Assembly (NCBI RefSeq): GCF_963678635.1
Contig: NC_087067.1
Coordinates: forward strand, 39,638,379 to 39,702,378
DNA length: 64,000 nucleotides
Source: Symsagittifera roscoffensis
Taxonomy: Eukaryota > Xenacoelomorpha > Acoela > Convolutidae
Direction of reading: 5' to 3'
Numbering within the stretch: position 1 is the first letter of the stretch; the number at the start of each line of letters is the position of its first letter. Positions 57,642 through 64,000 of the stretch are shown piece after piece. Below the pieces are notes generated by a model. It worked only from the letters and a program-made list of their open reading frames with translations, ran no database searches and was not told where the DNA came from. Both the position numbers and the translations under genes were made by a program.

Positions 57642-58176
57642 TTTTTTTAAATTAGCATGGTAAAAGGTCATAACTAAATATAACTCAGAGGTTATAGAGT
57701 CAACATAAAATATCACATTTGTCTTTCCCCGCGAAAATATAACTATAACATTTTCTTTCGCCACACAAAAGGAATGTTCAGACACAGAGATGAATAAGCG
57801 GGTATGCTGGTCGGGAAAAGCCCCAGAATAGGGCCCGATGGGCGAGAAGATAGCACCACAATGGATTGATCGTATGTTTATCCCGCGGTAGCACCCAATG
57901 GGTGAGATAAAGATTAAGCACTAAATAATTGTATTGTTAAATGACTCAAGTTAAAATTTAAAGTGGTTCACAAATAATCCAATCGTAGCGTATGAGGCCA
58001 GCACTTAGGGGTAACTTTTCAACTCTAAATGCGTTATTATGTTAAGCAAGGTTGCATCAGCAAAAAAAGTACTAAGTTTAAAGAGTTGTTGAATGAGAGA
58101 TTTCTAAAAGTTTGAGTTTCAATGACAAGATTACTAATCTTCAATAAATCTAAACTGCGTCCCGATTTGCGGCTCT

Positions 58177-59697
58177 CTAGATCGCCCATCTCCTTAGTTC
58201 ATCCAGCGTCATTGGCCGTCCTAAGAGTTCTTTCGCCGAAATGATAGTTGGGGTGTTTAGCCAGTCCGGATCGAGTACGATTGGTGAAGATGATGAATCA
58301 GTTGCTTCGGAGGGTAAGCCCGATGGGTGGAATTGGGTAGTACGAACCTCAGGACTGAATTTAACCTTCTTGCGTGGTGTACTTTGTTTGGATATTACGG
58401 AAGACTTTGCACCGCTCGGATGCTCAAGACTTTCTTCCAATAAATAAACTGCGGTCGGATGCGATGATGAGGGTGGTGTCAAGGTTGATAAATCTACCAC
58501 GTCAATTTGGTGGCTCTCCATTTCGATAGATGTTGCTTCTATCATTGGGTAAGCTGAGGAAGTGTGAACTCGATTAGGTGTTGGTTCGTCTAGATTCTCT
58601 TCTGATATGCCTACTACGCTGGTAAACACTCTCTCACCCAGCATCGTTGGGGGATGTCTAGCTCGCATGGGTATAGCGTTATGTCGTGCATAAATATCGA
58701 GAAGTTTCTTGGAGGGCTTTGATTTCACCGGTGATGAAGCTTTTCTCTGAGCTGTGCCGGACAATTTTGCTTTTGTCTTGGTAGGGGCAGAGTCTAGTCG
58801 CTGTTTCTCCGTTTTTGCCATGATAACCGGCTCGGCACTATTTTCAGTTGGTTCCATTCTAGGATTTTCCGGAGAAATCGGTACTTCTTGGTTTATTTTC
58901 TCAGCTTCTTCATGACTGTCTAGGAAGATTAACTGCGGGGTTATATGTGGGTCTGTACTATTGTCGCCTGAATCAAGATCAATCAGCGGAATCTCAGTCA
59001 TTTCTACTTTCTGTTCGGTCTGATTCGTGATTTCGGCTTTAGGATCTGCTCGGTCTAGTGATGGATGTTCTAATGGCTTTTCCGGATCGTATAAGGTTTT
59101 GATCTTTAGCTCTTTTAACGAGATTAGATCGCTGGATTTGTCGTCTGATACGTCTTCTGTTGGGTAGTTCGTCGCTCCGAGTTCGTTTTCGCAAATTCTA
59201 CGATGGTCGGGTTTGCCCGACGGGCTTGACTCGTGGTCGCTTTCGAGGCCTATGGGAAATCTTAGTCTTTTCCGCTGTTCTTCCTCCTCTCTAAGGAATG
59301 TCTCTCTGGAGCAATTCATCGCCGCGTTCCGCCTCGCTATATTTATCTCTTCGAATTTCGACGGAAGTTTCCTTTTCTTTTGGGTCGCTCTTGATCTTTT
59401 AAAGCTGAGGTTTCTTTGAGGTTTCGCAGTCTTCCTCAGTCCCTTTGTCGCGTAAAATTTGACTAGTTGGTCTCTTTTTCTCGGGCTCGGTTTCTTCTGA
59501 GCAGGTCGTCTTTTGATAGCTAAATCAGATTTACGTATTATTTTTCCGTTTTTTAAGATAACTGTGTGGTCTGACTCCCTTACTATTTCTTCCTTGAGTT
59601 CTCTATAGAACGGTTCACTCTTCAATCTATCCTGAACTTTTCTATAAATAGTGGTCTTACCCGGCGGGTTGTTCAGCACTGAATTTTTTATGCCCAA
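58177..59697 (-). CDS. 506-codon frame downstream of integrase in element C, function unknown
   Basis: The frame follows integrase in the -1 register and overlaps its end by about 10 bp. The first codon is TTG, not ATG, and the frame extends upstream into the integrase region. It is therefore either a pol C-terminal extension reached by frameshift or the result of one indel. Residues about 15-45 are mixed charged. Residues 60-120 are strongly basic (RRPAQKKPSPRKRDQ), like a nucleic-acid-binding or nuclear-localising segment. The rest is Ser/Pro/Glu-rich and probably disordered, with recurring PSG motifs, ending MTLDELRRWAI. No signal peptide or membrane segment is visible, so it is not a usual env. 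It is unbroken while pol is full of lesions. Confidence 0.6.
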   Translation of the reverse strand: MGIKNSVLNNPPGKTTIYRKVQDRLKSEPFYRELKEEIVRESDHTVILKNGKIIRKSDLAIKRRPAQKKPSPRKRDQLVKFYATKGLRKTAKPQRNLSFKRSRATQKKRKLPSKFEEINIARRNAAMNCSRETFLREEEEQRKRLRFPIGLESDHESSPSGKPDHRRICENELGATNYPTEDVSDDKSSDLISLKELKIKTLYDPEKPLEHPSLDRADPKAEITNQTEQKVEMTEIPLIDLDSGDNSTDPHITPQLIFLDSHEEAEKINQEVPISPENPRMEPTENSAEPVIMAKTEKQRLDSAPTKTKAKLSGTAQRKASSPVKSKPSKKLLDIYARHNAIPMRARHPPTMLGERVFTSVVGISEENLDEPTPNRVHTSSAYPMIEATSIEMESHQIDVVDLSTLTPPSSSHPTAVYLLEESLEHPSGAKSSVISKQSTPRKKVKFSPEVRTTQFHPSGLPSEATDSSSSPIVLDPDWLNTPTIISAKELLGRPMTLDELRRWAI

Positions 59698-60482
59698 TGC
59701 TTCTCGTTTTCTGCACGTGAGAGCACTTTTACTTGGGAACCAGCGCTGGTTGGGACGTATCTCACTGCATTAGAGATATCATCAGAAGATGATGAGTTCT
59801 CGTCCAGATCTCCGTCTTCAATATCGTCGGGGGCGTTCCAGTCGTGTCTTCTTTCACGACTCATGAGTTTTCGGCCCTTATCTATGCATAACAAGGTATT
59901 GTTCCAATCAGGGTTACTTGAGGAAGGTGACTTGACAAAATTATGCCAGATAGTATTTGGGGATCTACCAAAGTGCGCTTCGAAAGGGGAGCAGTTAAGC
60001 GACTGTTGAGTTACCGTTCTTAGGCATTTTATTATCTTCAGTAATGCAGTTTCTAGTGATGGTTTTGGGCGTTTTTGTGCCATAACCAAGAACCTTTCTT
60101 TAATGGTTCTAATTAAGCGTTCAACTAATCCAGTGGCTCTATGGTCACCCACTGGGCTAAATATAACCTTTAGGTTATGTTCGTGGCAAAATTCTCTAAC
60201 TTCTTTGGAGATAAAACCAGATCCCTGATCTGTTCTGATAGTTCTAGGTATCCCATGTAGAGCTATGTATTTGCTAAGAGAGTTTATGATAGGTTTTGCC
60301 GATGTGCTGGATCTTATTTGAGCAGAACGGAATTTTGAAAATCTATCCACGCATATCAATATGTATTTTTTTGTTCCCCATACTAGTGATAACGGACCGG
60401 CGAAATCTAATTCCATTTCTTGGTTTGGTTCTTCGATCGTTGGGAGTTTCCCTAGCGTATTATGGTTTGAAAGAGGTTTCAA
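59688..60482 (-). CDS. Element C integrase core (intact frame)
   Basis: The rve-type catalytic core of a gypsy integrase. ELDFAGPL (first Asp), IRTDQGSGF (second Asp) and GLVERLIRTIKERF (Glu) give an intact DDE triad. SVGDHRATGL-like spacing and a post-core segment (CSPFEAHFGRSP) follow, then an acidic tail (DDIEDGDLDE). The zinc-binding HHCC part lies immediately upstream at about 60480-60650 (HRLHEVHPG, then CIECVKAG), but contains two stop codons, TAG near 60595 and TAA at about 60541. Confidence 0.88.
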   Translation of the reverse strand: MKPLSNHNTLGKLPTIEEPNQEMELDFAGPLSLVWGTKKYILICVDRFSKFRSAQIRSSTSAKPIINSLSKYIALHGIPRTIRTDQGSGFISKEVREFCHEHNLKVIFSPVGDHRATGLVERLIRTIKERFLVMAQKRPKPSLETALLKIIKCLRTVTQQSLNCSPFEAHFGRSPNTIWHNFVKSPSSSNPDWNNTLLCIDKGRKLMSRERRHDWNAPDDIEDGDLDENSSSSDDISNAVRYVPTSAGSQVKVLSRAENEKHWA

Positions 60483-60650
60483 GTTTTTACCTGCTTTAAC
60501 GCACTCAATACAGTTTTCGCCGTGGACTTGGATTTCACGTTAAATTTTTGGCCACCAGATGTATTGGGTTGCCAGACTTTTCATTGAAAACTAGCCTGGG
60601 TGGACCTCGTGTAACCGGTGGAGCATTGTCGATCTTAAGCATGCTGGAAT
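60483..60650 (-). pseudogene. Element C integrase zinc-binding module with stops
   Basis: H-x3-H (HRLHEVHPG) and C-x2-C (ENCIECVKAG) flank YIWWPKI, the classic pre-core signature. It is interrupted by two in-frame stops, so translation into the core would fail. Upstream to 61000 the RNaseH-integrase linker is not readable in one frame. Confidence 0.7.
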
Positions 60651-61001
60651 AACTAGTCGATTGTCCAGATAAAGACATCCTCCGCTGACGTGTAAGTTAT
60701 TCAAGTTCAACTTATAGTAATTTCCCAATTGTAGAATATCTTGTTTGCGGTCTTTCTCAATTGCTTTAATTATTTTTTTTCAGTACTGGATATTGTTTTG
60801 ATAATAAAGACATAAATTTCGAATCGAATTTTTTCTGGCCAAGAGAATGGCAAATGTTAATTTTGACTGTTTTCTTCTTACTAAGTGATCTTTCTGAGGG
60901 ATTCTCCGACGGGTTGCTAGTACTTGGTGTTCAAGTATCCATGTTTTCAGTTATAGAATGTTCTGTCTGTTCAGTAAGTTCTAGTTGTTCAGCCATATCT
61001 T

Positions 61002-62055
61002 TCAGTATTTTGAAGTTTTTAAAAAAAAATTGTTGATTTTGCAGGATGAGTCACAATCTTCCGTTCGCGAGTGAGAATTTTGGCCCACTGAAATGTTAGA
61101 GCAGTTAACTATAGCTTGGAAAGTTTCAGCGGCGTTAGCAATTCGTTTCTCCCGTTCTATTTCTTGGCAGGTCATATGATCTGTCGACTGGCCAATCGTA
61201 TTGCAGTGTGTGACGTCATGTGCTAAGAAATGTTGAGAGAATTTATTTCTTATTTGCGACCACGAATTTCTCGGCATCTAATGATCGAAACCTAGAAGTA
61301 TACTAATTTGATTTATCGATGCGATAACAAACTTTTCATCGTCGAGTGAGACCGGTACGGGTTTGCCCGATGGGTGTAGGGATAGGTAATCAACAAATCC
61401 CATGTCTATCCCCGGTAAATGTTCGACGGTAAAGTCGAACGATAGTAACTTGTCTGCCCAATGGGTGAGACGTGATTGAGCCGTTTTAGTGTATTTGTCG
61501 TCTCTCAGTGCTCCTATTAAGGCTTTATGGTCTGTTAGAATTGAGAATTGTTTGCGCAGTAAATAGTTTTTAAAATGATCCAATGCCCACACTAGACCCA
61601 GCAATTCAAGTTTATTGGCTGTATTTTAATTCAGCAACATTTAAAAACCTGCTAGCAAACGCTACGGTTTTCCAATTCCGCCGATGGTCTTGTTTGATGG
61701 ACGCGCCCAATCCCAAATGAGATGCGTCGCATTTCACTCGGGTATTCAGTTTTACATCAAAATGATGATTCGTTACCGTGTTACAAATTTCATTCTTAAT
61801 CTTTTCAAACGCCTCGACGTGCGCTGTGGACCACTTGAATGGTTTGTTTTTATGCTTTAGTTCTCCAATCTGTGCTGATAAAGACGCCAAATTTGGTATA
61901 AACTTGTTGAATTGGTTAAAAGATCCCATTAATGATCTTATATCTTTGATACAGTTTGGTTCTTTCAGGTTTCTAATAGCGTCAGATTTATGTATTAGAG
62001 GTGTCGTCCCTTTTGCATCGATTTTAAATCCCAACCATTCTATGTTGTGAGTCAA
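61002..62055 (-). pseudogene. Element C RT thumb / RNase H, frameshifted
   Basis: Frame 61612-62055 reads IEWLGFKIDAKGTTP, RSLMGSFNQFNKFIPNLA, then VKCDASHLGLGA (first RNase H Asp). The frame breaks at about 61615. Frame 61278-61604 resumes with LGLVWALDHFKNYLL, ILTDHKALIGAL and VEHLPGIDMGFVDYL, typical of gypsy RNase H. Frame 61002-61277 is the linker toward integrase (NKFSQHFLAHDVTHCNTIG). Confidence 0.82.
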
Positions 62056-62085
62056 GAATGTGCATTTTTCCCATTTTATGGCTAA

Positions 62086-62828
62086 TCACTTGTCGTCTAG
62101 CGTTTTTAAAATGTTGATAACTAGTTTTTTGTGTTCATCCTCGCTACCCACGGTAGCCATTAAGATGTCGTCAAGGTAACAATGAGTGTTTGGTAGTTTT
62201 TCCGTCAGACGGTCCATTATGCGTTGAAATTCATAAGGCATATCGCCTAGTCCATAGAATCCGGTTTTAAAACGGTAAGAGCCTGTTACTTCTCCCCCCA
62301 CGATGTTGAAATTGCATTGGTTACTTGCCTTTTTTGAAAGTGATATTTCACTATATGCGTACTTTAGATCGATCGATGAGAACCAAATGTTTTTCTTTCG
62401 ACCTGGCCACTAATCGTAACAGCTACGTTATTAATTAGTTCAGATAGTTTCGGCATTTGATATCTATTGCGAAATATCTGTTTGTTCAGTAATTTCGAGT
62501 TTAATGCTAATTTAATTGATCCGTCTTTTTTGGCTGTGATTACGATAGGGGAGATGAAACAATCTTCAGAGCATCTAGACAGTTTTTCGATGTGGCCATC
62601 TCTTAGTAGTTGGTCAATACATAGTTTAACTTTAGGGAGAAGATGATTTGGAATGCAATTCCCCTTTACCTGTATTGGCTTTATTGGTTCGTTAAAATAA
62701 GTGTTAACTATAAAATTCTTTGATCTACCGGATTTTAATGAGGTCTGAAAATTGTCTTGATATGTGTTCTTTAAACTCACTTTGGGAGGGTGTATCTTGG
62801 TTTTGCTCAGGTTTCTTGTCCGATGCAA
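62086..62828 (-). pseudogene. Element C reverse transcriptase fingers/palm, frameshifted
   Basis: Frame 62364-62828 reads ISPIVITAKKDGSIKLALNS and RNRYQMPKLSELI. The frame changes near 62395. The next frame reads FSSIDLKYAYSEI (motif A Asp), GFYGLGDMPYEFQRIMDRL and HCYLDDILMAT (YLDD active site) down to 62086. The catalytic residues survive but the protein is split. Confidence 0.85.
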
Positions 62829-63480
62829 ATCTTATTTGGTTAACGTCTATCCCGTTGGGTGATCCTTTCTGAGTTCTCCGTAGTTCTGGCCCGTTAGATG
62901 GAGGTTGTTTTTGGAGTATTACTATTCCCAGATTTGGTAATATGTCGTTTCCGAGGAGATTTCTTTCTGCCCCTTCGGTAATGAATAATTTCTGATCACT
63001 AGCGTTCCAACCCTTTGATTGAATTCTCACCCGAACCCTTCCGATGATGTTTATTGTGCTTCCAAAGCCTTGGTACGCTTTCTTTGTTAGCTCGTTCACG
63101 TGTTCTAGTTTTAAAAATCTATATCGCATCTTCAGTTCGTGGAGTAAGTCTTTTTTCATGATTGATACTGAACTTGCCGAGTCAATCTGAATTTCTGTGC
63201 GGTAAGGATTGAAATTTCCCAGAGATACAATCAACGTCTTTTTTAGTTCTACACCTCCGTGGTTAAATACAGTTCTCACTCCGCGTTCGATCTTGTCTTG
63301 AACTGCATTCATTTGGGTATCCGTATCTACTGCTAGAACTAGAAAATCATCTAAGTTAACTTCGAATTCGGGATTTTCCTGCGGGTTAGCCCTGGTGTTT
63401 TTGTTTTCCTGGGGTGTTTGGTTTTGTTCTACTATTTTGTTTGTGTTCGTGCTGAACTCTTGCAGTGTTTTGCAAAGTGG
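62725..63480 (-). pseudogene. Element C protease and pol N-terminus
   Basis: The frame is open from about 63480 and lies -1 relative to gag, overlapping its end by about 50 bp. TEIQIDSASSVSIMKKDLL holds the aspartic protease active site, with Ser-Ala-Ser after Asp instead of the commoner Thr-Gly. NLLGNDILPNLGIVI is the typical C-terminal protease motif. No canonical slippery heptamer stands out in the overlap. Confidence 0.75.
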
Positions 63481-64000
63481 CCTTTACGTCCGTACGTATT
63501 GCAGTTTCTGTCTCTAGCTGGGCATGTAGTTAGGTGTCCTTTCTTGAACTGCTGACCACAGTTGCGGCACTTATTGTTTTCGACGATATTTAAGGTCGGT
63601 TCGTTTTTGATGTATTGTGGTCTCTGTACCGCGTTATAGGTAGGAAATTTTAGGTACTGTTGATGAATTTTGGTACCTTTCTCATGGACTAGTACATAAG
63701 ATAGTACGTTTTCTGGAGTTAAGTTTTAAATGCATAATTTCTTTTGTATTTCAACGTTTCGCATGTTTGTAATAAAGATGTCTCTGACTAATTTAGACTC
63801 GAGCTCACCCAGCTTACAGTTTTTTGCTAACTCGGATAGTATTTTATGGAATTTCTCTAAAGACTTGTTCTCTTTCTGTCTCCGACCAAAGAATTTAAAT
63901 CTTTCGTATGTTAGATTTGTAGTGACAATGAAAGTAGTTTTGAGTAATTCCTAGAGTTCAGCAACGTTAATATCCAGTTTTTTTCCCCAGGATTTTTTTG
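63432..64000 (-). pseudogene. Element C gag C-terminal part with stops and a damaged zinc knuckle
   Basis: Gypsy-type gag: ERFKFFGRRQKENKSLEKFH, then LVRDIFITNMRN. In-frame TAG at 63951-63953 and TAA at 63726-63728. Near 63500-63570 a first Cys/His cluster (CRNCGQQFKKGHLTTC) and a second, CNTYGRKGHFAKHC, occur. The second Cys of the second knuckle is Tyr (TAC). Gag ends with TAG at 63432-63434 and continues upstream beyond the window. Confidence 0.8.

Larger units (their letters stand above)
57590..64000 (-). mobile_element. LTR retrotransposon C (Ty3/gypsy), degraded, runs off the window
   Basis: On the minus strand, in order: gag with CCHC motifs, protease, RT, RNase H, integrase, and a 506-codon frame. 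The order protease-RT-RNaseH-integrase and the YLDD box identify Ty3/gypsy. The 5' LTR lies beyond 64000. The 3' LTR must lie in or below about 58140, but its limits cannot be fixed without the partner; 57590 is only a provisional left limit. Stops or frame changes occur in gag, RT, RNase H and the integrase N-terminus, so the copy is dead as a unit. Confidence 0.88.

Noticed and set aside
57613-57650. Rho-independent terminator
   Set aside because: Shape fits, but the context is eukaryotic retroelement DNA.
58177-59697. Envelope gene of element C
   Set aside because: The position would fit, but there is no signal peptide, no membrane segment and almost no Cys.

Overview
The window is AT-rich animal (metazoan) nuclear DNA. 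The evidence is a very large ZNFX1-type helicase/zinc-finger gene, a cluster of intron-containing trypsin-like serine protease genes, Ty3/gypsy LTR retrotransposons, and hAT-type miniature transposons with perfect 8-bp target-site duplications. There are no prokaryotic operons and no CRISPR arrays. The species cannot be named from the sequence. An invertebrate with a repeat-rich genome, such as an arthropod, fits best, but this is inference.

Layout: 1-8 kb is mostly gene-poor repeat DNA. It includes a repeat unit of about 1.77 kb present at 0.75-2.86 kb (two truncated copies head to tail) and at 6.15-7.92 kb. 8.2-13.5 kb holds the one substantial cellular gene, an uninterrupted ~1,760-codon frame on the + strand. 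It carries an SF1 helicase core, a long NF-X1-type Cys/His region, and a C-terminus that I read as two degenerate PARP-like (ADP-ribosyltransferase fold) modules. 13.8-21.5 kb is LTR element A (minus strand), a gypsy-type element with gag, protease and integrase but no reverse transcriptase/RNase H. 23.5-29.0 kb is LTR element B (minus strand), with matching 550-bp LTRs, a gag remnant and a broken envelope-like glycoprotein region but no pol. 29.6-42 kb is a repeat graveyard: a hAT MITE, tRNA-like sequences, a pair of ~0.8-kb repeats and pieces of a palindromic element. 42.1-42.6 kb is a small unidentified coding relic. 44.6-50.9 kb is a decaying trypsin cluster on the minus strand, including a nearly identical 1,492-bp tandem duplication. 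51.4-54.6 kb holds a GC-rich 31-bp minisatellite abutting a ~2.6-kb segment with ~230-bp inverted terminal repeats. 55.6-56.5 kb is a 0.9-kb palindromic element. About 57.6-64 kb is LTR element C (minus strand), a degraded gypsy element running off the window, with an intact integrase frame and an unusual 506-codon downstream frame.

The genes do not form a pathway. The ZNFX1-like protein belongs to a family known for RNA sensing, small-RNA inheritance and transposon/virus control, and here it lies among decaying retroelements. The adjacency is suggestive only. The trypsin genes are probably secreted digestive or defence proteases, and most or all copies look inactivated.
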